From Streptomyces chartreusis NRRL 3882 (GTDB lineage: Bacteria; Actinomycetota; Actinomycetes; Streptomycetales; Streptomycetaceae), in assembly GCF_900236475.1 (NCBI RefSeq), contig NZ_LT963352.1:5006001-5070000 (forward strand): a DNA stretch of 64,000 nucleotides, in the 5' to 3' direction. The position numbers and the translations under genes are program-made. Every line of letters begins with the position of its first letter. Position 1 is the stretch's first letter. Under the pieces are notes generated by a model, which saw only the letters and a program-made list of their open reading frames with translations, was not told the origin of the DNA and made no database searches. Positions 1-7,689 of this stretch are shown piece by piece.

Positions 1-2
1 GC

Positions 3-1190
3 ATCGCCCAGGACTGGCTGGTCCTCAGCCTCACCGGCTCCTCCGCGGCCGTCGGCATCACGACGGCACTCCAGTTCCTGCCGATGCTGCTCTTCGGCCT
101 CTACGGCGGTGTCCTCGTCGACCGGCTGCGCAAGCGGCCCGCCCTGCTCGTCACACAGTCGTCGATGGCCCTCACCGCCATCGCCCTCGCCGTCCTCACC
201 CTCACCGGCCATGTCCAGGTCTGGCACGTGTACGTCGCCGCCTTCGCGGTCGGTCTCGCCACGGTGGTCGACAACCCGGCCCGGCAGTCCTTCGTCTCCG
301 AATTGGTCGGCCCGCAGCAGCTGCAGAACGCGGTCAGCCTGAACTCGGCGAACTTCCAGTCCGCCCGCCTGGTCGGCCCCGCCGTCGCGGGCATACTGAT
401 CACCGGCGTCGGCACCGGCTGGGCGTTCCTCTTCAACGGCCTGTCCTTCATCGCGCCGCTCACCGGCCTGCTGCTGATGCGGGCCCGCGAGCTGCACGTG
501 GTGGAGCGCGCCCCGCGCGGCAAGGGGCAGCTGCGGGAAGGCGTGCGGTACGTCACCGGCCGCCCGGAGCTGATCTGGCCGATCGTCCTGGTCGGGTTCG
601 TCGGCACCTTCGCCTTCAACTTCCCCGTCTACCTCTCGGCCTTCGCGGACGACGTGTTCCACGCGGGGGCGGGCGCGTACAGCATGTTCAACACGCTGAT
701 GGCGGTCGGCTCGGTCGCGGGCGCGCTGCTCGCCGCCCGGCGCGGCACGGCCCGGCTGCGGCTGCTGATCGCGGCGGCCATCGTCTTCGGCGCGCTGGAG
801 ATGCTGGCGGCCACCACACCGACGCTGTGGATGTTCGCCCTGCTCATGGTCCCGCTGGGCCTGTTCGGCATGACGGTCAACGTCACGACGAACACCAGCA
901 TCCAGATGTCCACGGACCCGGCCATGCGCGGCCGTGTCATGGCCCTCTACATGATGGTCTTCCTCGGCGGCTCCCCGGTCGGCGCGCCGATCGTCGGCTG
1001 GATCACCGACACCTACGGCGCCCGGGTCGGCCTCGCGGCCGGCGGTGCCGTCGCGGCCGTCGCCGCGGCCGTGATCGGCCTGATCCTGGCCCGCGTCGGC
1101 AACCTCCGCCTGTCGGTCGGCTGGCACCGCGGGCATCCCCGGGTGCGGTTCGTCCCCCGGGAGCAGGAGCAGCTGGCTCCGGCGGCCTAG
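3..1190 (+). CDS. MFS transporter, 5' end outside window
   Basis: Probable major facilitator exporter. The reading frame is open from the first bases of the window, so the true start and the first membrane helix or two lie upstream; the first internal ATG at 84 is not the real start. Visible are the loop motif GGVLVDRLRKRP after the second helix (the classic MFS motif A), about ten hydrophobic segments and a final positively charged tail ending in PREQEQLAPAA. The repeated pattern of small residues in the helices fits the EntS/DHA drug and siderophore exporter branch (MFS_3). The substrate cannot be told from sequence. It converges with the acetyltransferase gene 15 bases downstream. Confidence 0.85.
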   Translation: MAQDWLVLSLTGSSAAVGITTALQFLPMLLFGLYGGVLVDRLRKRPALLVTQSSMALTAIALAVLTLTGHVQVWHVYVAAFAVGLATVVDNPARQSFVSELVGPQQLQNAVSLNSANFQSARLVGPAVAGILITGVGTGWAFLFNGLSFIAPLTGLLLMRARELHVVERAPRGKGQLREGVRYVTGRPELIWPIVLVGFVGTFAFNFPVYLSAFADDVFHAGAGAYSMFNTLMAVGSVAGALLAARRGTARLRLLIAAAIVFGALEMLAATTPTLWMFALLMVPLGLFGMTVNVTTNTSIQMSTDPAMRGRVMALYMMVFLGGSPVGAPIVGWITDTYGARVGLAAGGAVAAVAAAVIGLILARVGNLRLSVGWHRGHPRVRFVPREQEQLAPAA

Positions 1191-1205
1191 GGGGCGTACG
1201 GCGGC

Positions 1206-1727
1206 CTACACCCTCCGGGCCAGCAGCTGGCCGGGCCAGTTGCTCTCGCCGACCGTGAAGGCCTCGGTCCGGGTGAAGCCGTTGGACTCGTAGTAGCGGA
1301 CGAGTTTGCCGTCGTCTCCGGCGTAACAGTCGACGCGGAGGAGGGACACGCCGGCCCGGCGGGTCTCCTCCGCGGCGTGGGCGAGGAGGGCGCTGCCCAC
1401 GCCGTGCCCCTTGAAGCGCCGGTCGGAGGCCAGCCAGTGGATGTAGCGCTCGGGTTCTCCGGGCGGCGAGAGCTGGGACAGGTAGGCGCCGGGCGAGTCG
1501 GTGAGGGTGAGGGTGGCGGCGGGGACGCCGTCGGCATCGGCCATGTACACGCTGCCCTCCGCCATGTACCGGCCGACCGACTCCACCGTCTTCGGATTCT
1601 GCGACAGGGGCTTCGTGCCCCACTGCCCGGTGCGCCCCTGCGCGACCAGCCACTCCACGCAGCTGTCGAGCATGCCGAGTATCGCGGGAATGTCGTCGGG
1701 CCCGCCGTCCCGGATGGTGATCCGCAT
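1206..1727 (-). CDS. GNAT-family N-acetyltransferase
   Basis: Single-domain GCN5-related acetyltransferase of 173 residues, predicted to move an acetyl group from acetyl-CoA to an amine; the acceptor is unknown. The acetyl-CoA binding motif A is seen around residue 115 as FKGHGVGSALLAHA, followed by the typical C-terminal strand and the YYESNGF segment that ends most GNAT folds. A much longer upstream extension of the frame is open but runs through the divergent ThpR gene, so the ATG giving MRITIRDGGPDDIPAIL is chosen, a normal GNAT N-terminus. The start lies 25 bases from the divergent thpR start, so the two share a very short promoter region. Confidence 0.85.
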   Translation of the reverse strand: MRITIRDGGPDDIPAILGMLDSCVEWLVAQGRTGQWGTKPLSQNPKTVESVGRYMAEGSVYMADADGVPAATLTLTDSPGAYLSQLSPPGEPERYIHWLASDRRFKGHGVGSALLAHAAEETRRAGVSLLRVDCYAGDDGKLVRYYESNGFTRTEAFTVGESNWPGQLLARRV

Positions 1728-1752
1728 GGCCTCATGGTGCCAGGCTGGAGCC

Positions 1753-2325
1753 ATGAGACTCTTCGCGGCCGTGCTGCCCCCTGACGAGGTGCGTCGTGAA
1801 CTCGGCGCCGTGGTCGACGCGTTGCGCGCGCTGCCCGGGGCGGACGGGATGCGCTGGACCGGCCGGCCCGGCTGGCACTTCACGCTCGCCTTCTACGGGG
1901 AGGTCGACGACGGGCTCGTGCCGGAGCTGTCGGCCCGGCTGGAGCGGGCCGCCCACCGGACGCGTCCCTTTCCGCTGGCCGTGCGGGGCGGCGGTCAGTT
2001 CGGGCGCGGCAAGGCGCTGTGGGCCGGGGCCGAAGGCGACCTGGCGACGCTGCGGCTGCTGGCCGAGCGGGCGGAGGCGGCGGCGCGGAAGGCGGGGGTG
2101 CCGATGGGGGAGCACCGGCGGTACAAGGCCCACCTGACCGTGGCGCGCCGACGGGAGTCGGGGGATGTGCGCGCCTTCCTGGATGCGCTCGACGCGTTCA
2201 CGGGCCGGACCTGGACGGTGGACGAGCTCGCGCTGGTGCGGAGCAATCTGCCGACGTCGGGGGTTCCGGGGGAGCAGCCCCGCTACGAGGCGGTCGGCCG
2301 GTGGGCGCTCGGCGGCGCCGGTTAG
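1753..2325 (+). CDS. thpR: RNA 2',3'-cyclic phosphodiesterase (2H family)
   Basis: ThpR/LigT-type 2H phosphoesterase of 190 residues. This family opens 2',3'-cyclic phosphates at RNA ends and was first described as 2'-5' RNA ligase. Both family signatures are present: HFTLAFYG near residue 39 and HLTVARR near residue 128, supplying the two catalytic histidines of the HxT motifs. MRLFAAVLPPDEVRRE is the normal start of the family, so the ATG at 1753 is preferred over upstream in-frame ATGs that run through the divergent acetyltransferase gene. The cellular role in Streptomyces is not established. Confidence 0.9.
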   Translation: MRLFAAVLPPDEVRRELGAVVDALRALPGADGMRWTGRPGWHFTLAFYGEVDDGLVPELSARLERAAHRTRPFPLAVRGGGQFGRGKALWAGAEGDLATLRLLAERAEAAARKAGVPMGEHRRYKAHLTVARRRESGDVRAFLDALDAFTGRTWTVDELALVRSNLPTSGVPGEQPRYEAVGRWALGGAG

Positions 2326-2334
2326 GCTCGGTGC

Positions 2335-2424
2335 GTGGACCCGAAAACCCGGAACCGGATCATGGCCGGTGTGCTTGTGCTGATGTTCCTCGTCGTCGCC
2401 CTCGCTTCCGTGCTCGGGAGGTAG
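2335..2424 (+). CDS. 29-residue single-pass membrane peptide
   Basis: A very small ORF beginning with GTG, nine bases after the thpR stop. It reads VDPKTRNRIM followed by a hydrophobic stretch (AGVLVLMFLVVALASVLGR) and a stop. A charged N-terminus followed by one membrane helix of about 17 residues and a terminal arginine is what a real single-pass peptide looks like, and the composition differs from random high-GC frames, which are arginine- and proline-rich. I recall similar tiny Streptomyces proteins but cannot name a family. The ribosome binding site is weak, so it may be translationally coupled to thpR. Function unknown. Confidence 0.55.
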   Translation: MDPKTRNRIMAGVLVLMFLVVALASVLGR

Positions 2425-2448
2425 GGCCGAGGGGGGAACCGCGGACGG

Positions 2449-2504
2449 TTGTGTGCCGGCTGCGGGCCGGTGGGAGCCGGTCGCGCAGTTCCCCGCGCCC
2501 CTGA
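2449..2504 (+). repeat. Dispersed intergenic element, copy A
   Basis: About 56 bases starting TTGTGTG, continuing through a G-rich spacer and ending with the conserved core GCGCAGTTCCCCGCGCCCC then TGA. It lies 25 bases after the small membrane ORF, in its sense orientation, and just before the 3' end of the convergent aldo/keto reductase gene. Four further copies occur in this window (28627, 43341, 50877, 62443). Confidence 0.8.
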
Positions 2505-2523
2505 GGACGTCGCCCTCACGGAG

Positions 2524-3516
2524 CTACCAGGCGAAGGCCTCCGGCGACGGGCCCGGGCCCGGGAAGATCTCGTCCAGGCCTGTCAGAAGCTCCTCGGACA
2601 GCTCCAGCTCGGCCGCGCGCACGGCGGAGGCGAGCTGTTCGCAGGTGCGGGGGCCGACGATCGGGCCGGTCACGCCGGGGCGGGTGAGCAGCCATGCCAG
2701 GGCGGCCTCGCCGGGCTCGATGCCGTGCTTGTCGAGCAGGTCCTCGTAGGACTGGATCCGCGCGCGGGTGCCGGGGTCGGCGAGCGCGTCGGCCGCGCGG
2801 CCGGAGGCACGGCGCTTGCCCTCGACCTCCTTCTTGAGGACACCGCCCAGCAGACCGCCGTGCAGCGGCGACCACGGGATGACGCCCAGGCCGTACTCCT
2901 GCGCGGCCGGGACGACCTCCATCTCGGCGCGCCGCTCGGCGAGGTTGTACAGGCACTGCTCGCTGACCAGCCCGATGGTCCCGCCGCGCCGGGCGGCGAT
3001 CTCGTTGGCCTGGGCGATCTTGTAGCCGGGGAAGTTCGACGACCCGACGTAGAGGATCTTGCCCTGCTGGACCAGGACGTCGATCGCCTGCCAGATCTCC
3101 TCGAAGGGGGTGTCCCGGTCGACGTGGTGGAACTGGTACACGTCGATGTAGTCGGTCTGGAGCCGCTTCAGGCTGGCGTCCACGGCCCGCCGGATGTTGA
3201 CGGCGGAGAGCTTGTCGTGGTTCGGCCAGGCCGGGCCGTCGGCGCCCATGTTGCCGTACACCTTCGTGGCGAGGACGACCTTGTCGCGCCGTCCCCCGCC
3301 CTTGGCGAACCAGTTGCCGATGATGCTTTCGGTACGGCCCTTGTTCTCGCCCCAGCCGTAGACGTTGGCGGTGTCGAAGAAGTTGATGCCGGCGTCCAGC
3401 GCCGCGTCCATGATGGCGTGGCTGTCGGCCTCGTCGGTCTGCGGGCCGAAGTTCATGGTGCCGAGGACGAGCCGGCTGACCTTGAGTCCCGTGCGTCCGA
3501 GCTGCGTGTACTTCAT
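2524..3516 (-). CDS. Aldo/keto reductase
   Basis: NAD(P)H-dependent aldo/keto reductase of 330 residues with a TIM-barrel fold. The catalytic tetrad can be read: Asp and Tyr in FFDTANVYG, Lys in LATKVYG and His in YQFHHVD. The C-terminal cofactor region GVTGPIVGPRTCEQL is typical of the YghZ/AKR11-14 (Kvbeta-like) branch. The ATG giving MKYTQLGRTGLKVSRLVLG is the standard family start. The promoter lies within about 30 bases upstream and contains a near-palindrome of MerR type (3533-3550), so induction by an electrophile or redox signal is plausible. The physiological substrate is unknown. Confidence 0.92.
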   Translation of the reverse strand: MKYTQLGRTGLKVSRLVLGTMNFGPQTDEADSHAIMDAALDAGINFFDTANVYGWGENKGRTESIIGNWFAKGGGRRDKVVLATKVYGNMGADGPAWPNHDKLSAVNIRRAVDASLKRLQTDYIDVYQFHHVDRDTPFEEIWQAIDVLVQQGKILYVGSSNFPGYKIAQANEIAARRGGTIGLVSEQCLYNLAERRAEMEVVPAAQEYGLGVIPWSPLHGGLLGGVLKKEVEGKRRASGRAADALADPGTRARIQSYEDLLDKHGIEPGEAALAWLLTRPGVTGPIVGPRTCEQLASAVRAAELELSEELLTGLDEIFPGPGPSPEAFAW

Positions 3517-3532
3517 GCGCCCAAGCCAACGT

Positions 3533-3550
3533 CTTGAAGTGCGCTCCAAG
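3533..3550. promoter_or_regulatory. Candidate MerR-type operator of the aldo/keto reductase
   Basis: CTTGAAGTGCGCTCCAAG is an 18-base imperfect dyad (arms CTTGaAGtG and CTTGgAGcG) only 17 bases from the reductase start codon. MerR-family operators sit between -35 and -10 and have this CTTG...CAAG layout. No merR gene is in the window, so the regulator would act from elsewhere. Confidence 0.45.
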
Positions 3551-3577
3551 CAAGCACGCGGTGACCTCGAAGGGCGA

Positions 3578-4162
3578 TCAGTCGCGGGGGAACTCGTCGG
3601 TCTTGAGGGTGAGGCCGATCTCCGTGATGGTGAGGTCGACGCTCCCGCCGAAGGTGACCGTCGTCTCCGTCAGGTAGTCGCCGTCCTTGGGCTGGGTGTA
3701 CAGGTGGCACTTGCCCTGGTACGGGTCGGCGATGAGGTAGACGGGGACTTCGGCGAGGGCGTAGGCGGTCTTCTTCGGGCCGTAGTCGTTGTGGGCCGTG
3801 CCCTTCGAGATGACTTCGGCCACGAACTCGATGTCCTGGCAGTGCCAGAGGCCCTTCTCGTTCTTCTCGGCTCCCTCGGCCACGAGGGTCACGTCGGAGG
3901 CGAATCCGTTGAGGTGCCCCGGATAGTCGACGCGGACATCCGATTTCACGCGCTTGCGCGGGTACTTGGTACGCAGTTGCTCGACAATGTCCAGGATGAT
4001 CTCCCAGTGCGTGTCCCGCTGCGGCGACATGAAGATGGCCCCCTCGACGATCTCGACCTTGTAACCCTCGGGGGTGGTCCGCTCGAGCGACTCGAACAGC
4101 TCGTCCAAAGTCAGCTCGTCGTCTGCCTCGGCCATGTCGATCCTGTCTTCAAGGACGGTCAT
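3578..4162 (-). CDS. Uma2-family (DUF820) putative restriction-like endonuclease
   Basis: Protein of 194 residues of the Uma2/DUF820 family, which has the PD-(D/E)xK nuclease fold and is highly expanded in Streptomyces and cyanobacteria. Typical parts are visible: the N-terminal GYKVEIVEGAIFMSP strand-turn, NGFASDVTLV containing the acidic metal ligand, FVAEVISKGTAHNDYGPKKTAYALAEVPVYLI with the E-x-(S)K core, and a C-terminal beta region. The start follows GGAGGAG at an optimal distance. Biological role of the family remains poorly known; nuclease activity here is an inference from fold. It is divergent from the AadA-like gene with about 90 bases between. Confidence 0.85.
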   Translation of the reverse strand: MTVLEDRIDMAEADDELTLDELFESLERTTPEGYKVEIVEGAIFMSPQRDTHWEIILDIVEQLRTKYPRKRVKSDVRVDYPGHLNGFASDVTLVAEGAEKNEKGLWHCQDIEFVAEVISKGTAHNDYGPKKTAYALAEVPVYLIADPYQGKCHLYTQPKDGDYLTETTVTFGGSVDLTITEIGLTLKTDEFPRD

Positions 4163-4252
4163 CGTGGCGCTCCTCCCCTGCCGCCCCATGGACGTGAGCA
4201 GCCGCGCGGTACAACGATACGCACGGTGACCACGACACGGGGAAGAGCGCAT

Positions 4253-5002
4253 ATGCCAGAGCAGCCCGCCACCGACCACCTCGTCCAGCTCCTCCGCACC
4301 ACCCTCGGCGACTCCGTCCTCGGTATCTACCTGCACGGCTCCGCCACCCTCGGCGGCCTGCGCCCGCACAGTGACATCGACGTCCTGGCCGTCGTGAGGG
4401 ACCGCATCGCGCACGCCCAACGCCGGGCCCTGGTCGAGGAGTTGCTCAAGGTGTCCGGTGTGGACGGGCGGCGGCACGTCGAGCTGATCGTCGTCGTACA
4501 GGACGACGTACGACCCTGGCGCTACCCGCCCACCTGCGACTTCCTCTACGGCGACTGGCTGCGCGAGGACTACGAGCGCGGAGTGACCCCGGTCCCCGAA
4601 CCCAGCCCCGACCTCGCGCCTGTCCTCACGATGGTCCTGCGCGCCGACGTCCCGCTCCACGGGCCGCCGCCCGCCGAGCTCCTGGACCCCGTGCCGCACG
4701 ACGACCTCAGGCGCGCCATCGTCGCCGGCGTGCCGGAGCTGATGGCCGAGCTGGACTCCGACACCCGCAACGTGCTGCTCACCCTGGCCAGGATCTGGAC
4801 CACCCTCACCACCGGGACCATCCGCTCGAAGGACGCGGCAGCCGCGTGGGCGCTCGACCGGCTCCCAGCCGAGCACCGGCCCGTCCTCGCCCGCGCCCGG
4901 GCCGTCTACCTGGGGGAGGAGGCGGAGCGCTGGGACGACCTGGCGCCCCGGCCCTGCGCCGAGTTCCTGGCCCGGATGATCACGGAGAGTCACCCGTCGT
5001 AG
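4253..5002 (+). CDS. AadA-like aminoglycoside nucleotidyltransferase homologue
   Basis: 249-residue nucleotidyltransferase resembling ANT(3'')/AadA over its whole length. The N-terminal domain carries the nucleotidyltransferase motif HGSATLGGLRPHSDIDVL (G29-S30 and the metal ligands D41 and D43). From memory of AadA, the catalytic glutamate, the tryptophan that stacks on the drug and a drug-binding aspartate match E77 (RHVELIV), W102 (YGDWLRED) and D170 (DTRNVLL). The C-terminal helical domain (DUF4111) also aligns: ELLDPVP, RNVLLTLARIW and KDAAAAWALDRLP. Chromosomal Streptomyces homologues are not always resistance genes, so drug modification is an inference. It overlaps the convergent SGNH gene by 13 bases. 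Confidence 0.85.
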   Translation: MPEQPATDHLVQLLRTTLGDSVLGIYLHGSATLGGLRPHSDIDVLAVVRDRIAHAQRRALVEELLKVSGVDGRRHVELIVVVQDDVRPWRYPPTCDFLYGDWLREDYERGVTPVPEPSPDLAPVLTMVLRADVPLHGPPPAELLDPVPHDDLRRAIVAGVPELMAELDSDTRNVLLTLARIWTTLTTGTIRSKDAAAAWALDRLPAEHRPVLARARAVYLGEEAERWDDLAPRPCAEFLARMITESHPS

Positions 5003-5664
5003 GGCTCGTCGAGGTCCCAGGCCTGGTGCATCGCCGCCGCGAAGGCCGCCGCGATCTTGTGCTCGCCGCTCGCGTTGGGGTGGGTGCCGTCGTAGGTGTC
5101 GGCGTGGATGTCGTACGACGGTGGGGACGAGGCCAGGAGGACGGGCGAGCCGGGCTCGTCGAGGTCCGCGGCCGTCTTCGCCAGCAGCTCGTTGAAGCGG
5201 GCGACCTCGGCGGCGAAGGCCCGGTCGGACTCGGCCCGCACGTTCGGGGTCACCGGCAGCCACACCATCCGCACCCGCCGGTTCGCCGCCCGCGCCTCGG
5301 CGGTGAAGGCCCTCACGTTCTCGGCGGTCTGCTCGGCGTTCGTGTAGAAGCCCAGGTCGATCAGGCCGAGGGAGACCAGGAGGACGTCCGCGCGGCACGA
5401 CCGCACCGCCTCGCCGATCAGCGGCGCCATGTGCAGCCAGCCCTCGCCCCAGCCGGCCAGGTGGGCCCGCGGGAAGTCCGGATCGGCGTACGCGTGGGAG
5501 GTCGGGGCGTCGGCGAGCTTGTCGTGGAGCGTCTCGCGCGGGCCGACCAGCGTGAAGGGGCCGCCGTAGGAACGGCACAGGTGCTGCCACATCCGGTAGC
5601 GCCACGTGTGTTCGCCCGCGCTCCCGATCGTCATGGAGTCACCGACGGGCATGAACCTGAGCAT
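4990..5664 (-). CDS. SGNH/GDSL-family hydrolase
   Basis: Esterase/lipase-like SGNH hydrolase of 224 residues. Block I is FMPVGDSMTIG with nucleophile S10, and block V is YDGTHPNASGEHKIA with the catalytic Asp and His. The central blocks are less canonical (DVLLVSLGLIDLGF in place of the usual GTND). No signal peptide is seen, so it is probably cytoplasmic. The ATG at 5664 gives the normal family start just before block I; an in-frame start at 5721 would add 19 unlikely residues. Substrate unknown. Confidence 0.85.
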   Translation of the reverse strand: MLRFMPVGDSMTIGSAGEHTWRYRMWQHLCRSYGGPFTLVGPRETLHDKLADAPTSHAYADPDFPRAHLAGWGEGWLHMAPLIGEAVRSCRADVLLVSLGLIDLGFYTNAEQTAENVRAFTAEARAANRRVRMVWLPVTPNVRAESDRAFAAEVARFNELLAKTAADLDEPGSPVLLASSPPSYDIHADTYDGTHPNASGEHKIAAAFAAAMHQAWDLDEPYDG

Positions 5665-5801
5665 CCGCTCATCATGAACGATCGAGCCGCCGCACGGGGT
5701 GTGAGTCGGACCACGCGCCATGGCCCGGCCCCACCAACCCGCCGACCCCTGTGATCCGTTAGCGGCGATGAACCGGGGAGCGGGATGGCAGGCTTGGGGG
5801 C

Positions 5802-6776
5802 ATGCGCCGACCGTTCGCCATCCTCGCCGCGGCCCTCCTCGCGGGCGCCTTCGCCGTGCCCGCCTCCGCCGCGGACGCCGACGAGGACTTCACGATCAAG
5901 GATCCGCGCATCACCGAGTCCAGCGGTCTGGCCGCCTCCCGTCTCCACCCCGGCATCTACTGGACGCACAACGACAGCGACGACGGCCCCTACATCTACG
6001 CCGTCGACAGCAGCACGGGCGAGACCGTCGCCCGCCTCACCCTCACCGGCGTCGGAACGCCCCGGGACGTCGAGGCCATCTCCATCGGCCCGGGCAACCG
6101 GATCTACGTCGGCGACACAGGCGACAACCTCGGCGGCAGCTGGCCCCACGTGTGGATCTACGAGCTGCCCGAGCCGAAGACGCTGAAGGACCAGACGATC
6201 CGGGCCACGCAGTACGTCGTGAAGTACTCCGACGGGCCCCGCGACGCCGAGTCCCTCGTCGTGCACCCGAAGACCGGCCGGGTCTACATCGTCGACAAGA
6301 ACGAGAAGGGCGGGCACCTGTACGAGGGGCCCGCCGAGCTCTCCGCCTCGGGCACGAACGTCTTCCGGCCCGTCGCCGCCGTGCCCGACCTGGAGGCCAC
6401 CGACGCCACGCTCTCCCCGGACGGCCGACACCTCGTCGTCCGCAGCTACTTCGGCGCGATCGCGTACGACTGGAACGGCGGGAAGATCAAGCGGAAGGAG
6501 CGGCTCGGCGTGCCGTTCCTCGGGCAGGGGGAGTCCGTCACCTACACCGCCGACGGGACGAGGCTCATGTACGGGGCCGAGGGGGCGGACAGTTCGGTGG
6601 AGGGACAGGACGCGCCCGGTGACCCCGGATCCTCGTCCGGCGGAGGGAGTTCGGCCGCCCGGGACGGCGGCGGCAGCGGGGACGGACTCAGCGGCAATCT
6701 CAAGACCGGCGCCATCGCCGTGGCCGTGGCCTGCGCCGCCCTGCTCGGTCTGCGCGGGCTGAGGCGGCGCCGGTAG
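5802..6776 (+). CDS. Secreted beta-propeller-like protein with C-terminal membrane anchor
   Basis: 324-residue exported protein. Residues 1-23 form a Sec signal peptide (MRRPFAILAAALLAGAFAVPASA). The body contains repeated strand-rich units with Asp/Gly turns (VDSSTGETVARL, SIGPGNRIYVGDTGD, VHPKTGRVYIVDKNEKGG, LSPDGRHLVVRS), a pattern of beta-propeller or NHL/WD40-like domains. A Gly/Ser-rich linker from about residue 270 leads to a hydrophobic helix and RGLRRRR, typical of a Streptomyces cell-surface anchor that is not a sortase substrate. Function not recognised; a binding or scaffolding role on the outer face of the membrane is possible. Confidence 0.8.
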   Translation: MRRPFAILAAALLAGAFAVPASAADADEDFTIKDPRITESSGLAASRLHPGIYWTHNDSDDGPYIYAVDSSTGETVARLTLTGVGTPRDVEAISIGPGNRIYVGDTGDNLGGSWPHVWIYELPEPKTLKDQTIRATQYVVKYSDGPRDAESLVVHPKTGRVYIVDKNEKGGHLYEGPAELSASGTNVFRPVAAVPDLEATDATLSPDGRHLVVRSYFGAIAYDWNGGKIKRKERLGVPFLGQGESVTYTADGTRLMYGAEGADSSVEGQDAPGDPGSSSGGGSSAARDGGGSGDGLSGNLKTGAIAVAVACAALLGLRGLRRRR

Positions 6777-6793
6777 GGCCTGCCGGTGGCGGC

Positions 6794-7579
6794 CTACGAG
6801 GCCGACTCGCCCCGGCGTTGCGCCACGAGTACTTCCAGCCCGTCCAGGATCCGCTGCAGACCGAACCCGAAGTGGTCGAAGTCGGGCCCGAACGTGTCCT
6901 CGGAGAGTGACGCCATCACCGGGTAGCGGCCCGAGGCCAGGACCTTCTCCAGTACCGGCACCTGTGCCTGCCAGAACTCCGTGTCCGTCAGGCCCGTCCG
7001 GCGCTCCGCCTCCTGCTGGTAGAGCTGCGTGCGCGCGGCCCCGACGACATACCCGTCGATCATGATGATCGCGGAGACCAGTTCGGGGTCGGTGAGCCCC
7101 ATCGGGCGGATCCGGGTGAGGACCCTCTCCATGCCGTCCAGGGCGCTCGGGCCGAGGATCGGGCGGGACTGGTTGACCTGGAGCAGCCAGGGATGGCGCC
7201 GGTAGAGGGCGAGCGTCTCGTGGGCCAGGGCCTCCAGGGCGGCGCGCCAGCCGCCGTCGCCCAGGTCGGCCGGATTCTCCGAGGGGCGCTGGACCCGGTC
7301 CAGCATCAGGTCGAGCAGCTCGCCCTTGCCGGGGACGTACCGGTAGAGGGACATGGTGCCGGTGCCGAGTTCGGCGGCGACGCGGCGCATGGAGAACCCC
7401 TCCAGGCCTTCCGTGTCCGCGACCTGGACGGCCGCTTCCACGATCCGGTCCAGGGTCAGGGTCGGCTTGGGGCCGCGACTGGGACGCCGGCCGGTGTCCC
7501 ACAGCAGTTCGAGGGTGCGGGCGATATCGCCGCTGCCACTGGTCTCCGTACCGCCTGTGCTGCTCGTGCCGCGTTCCAT
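6794..7579 (-). CDS. TetR/AcrR-family transcriptional regulator
   Basis: 261-residue repressor with an N-terminal TetR helix-turn-helix (IVEAAVQVADTEGLEGFSMRRVAAELGTGTMSLYRYVPGKGELLDLM) after a Ser/Gly-rich extension, and a TetR_C_1-type ligand domain of the tetracycline-repressor class. It is divergent from an ABC exporter; the gap carries repeated GGGTAC and GTACCC half-sites, so it most likely represses itself and the exporter until a drug-like ligand binds. The ATG at 7579 is chosen because an upstream ATG would place the operator inside the gene. Confidence 0.9.
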   Translation of the reverse strand: MERGTSSTGGTETSGSGDIARTLELLWDTGRRPSRGPKPTLTLDRIVEAAVQVADTEGLEGFSMRRVAAELGTGTMSLYRYVPGKGELLDLMLDRVQRPSENPADLGDGGWRAALEALAHETLALYRRHPWLLQVNQSRPILGPSALDGMERVLTRIRPMGLTDPELVSAIIMIDGYVVGAARTQLYQQEAERRTGLTDTEFWQAQVPVLEKVLASGRYPVMASLSEDTFGPDFDHFGFGLQRILDGLEVLVAQRRGESAS

Positions 7580-7606
7580 GGAGAACAGCTTAGGTCCCCC
7601 GCAAAA

Positions 7607-7650
7607 AACTGGGTACGGTGTACGCGCAATCGGGTACGCTGTACCCAGTT
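7607..7650. promoter_or_regulatory. Candidate double operator for the divergent TetR regulator
   Basis: The gap holds AACTGGGTAC at 7607-7616 and its exact inverse GTACCCAGTT at 7641-7650. Inside it, GGGTAC-GCT-GTACCC (7632-7646) is a perfect short palindrome, and GGGTACGGTGTAC (7611-7623) is a second, partly degenerate copy 21 bases away. This is what is expected when two TetR dimers bind side by side over both divergent promoters. Confidence 0.7.
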
Positions 7651-7689
7651 CGGTGTCGACGCAGGGCACGAGCACACGGGAGGGGCGGC

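Noticed and set aside
3365..4252. A long plus-strand frame that continues into the AadA-like gene
   Set aside because: The part before 4253 is antisense to the reductase and Uma2 genes. AadA similarity begins only near the ATG at 4253.
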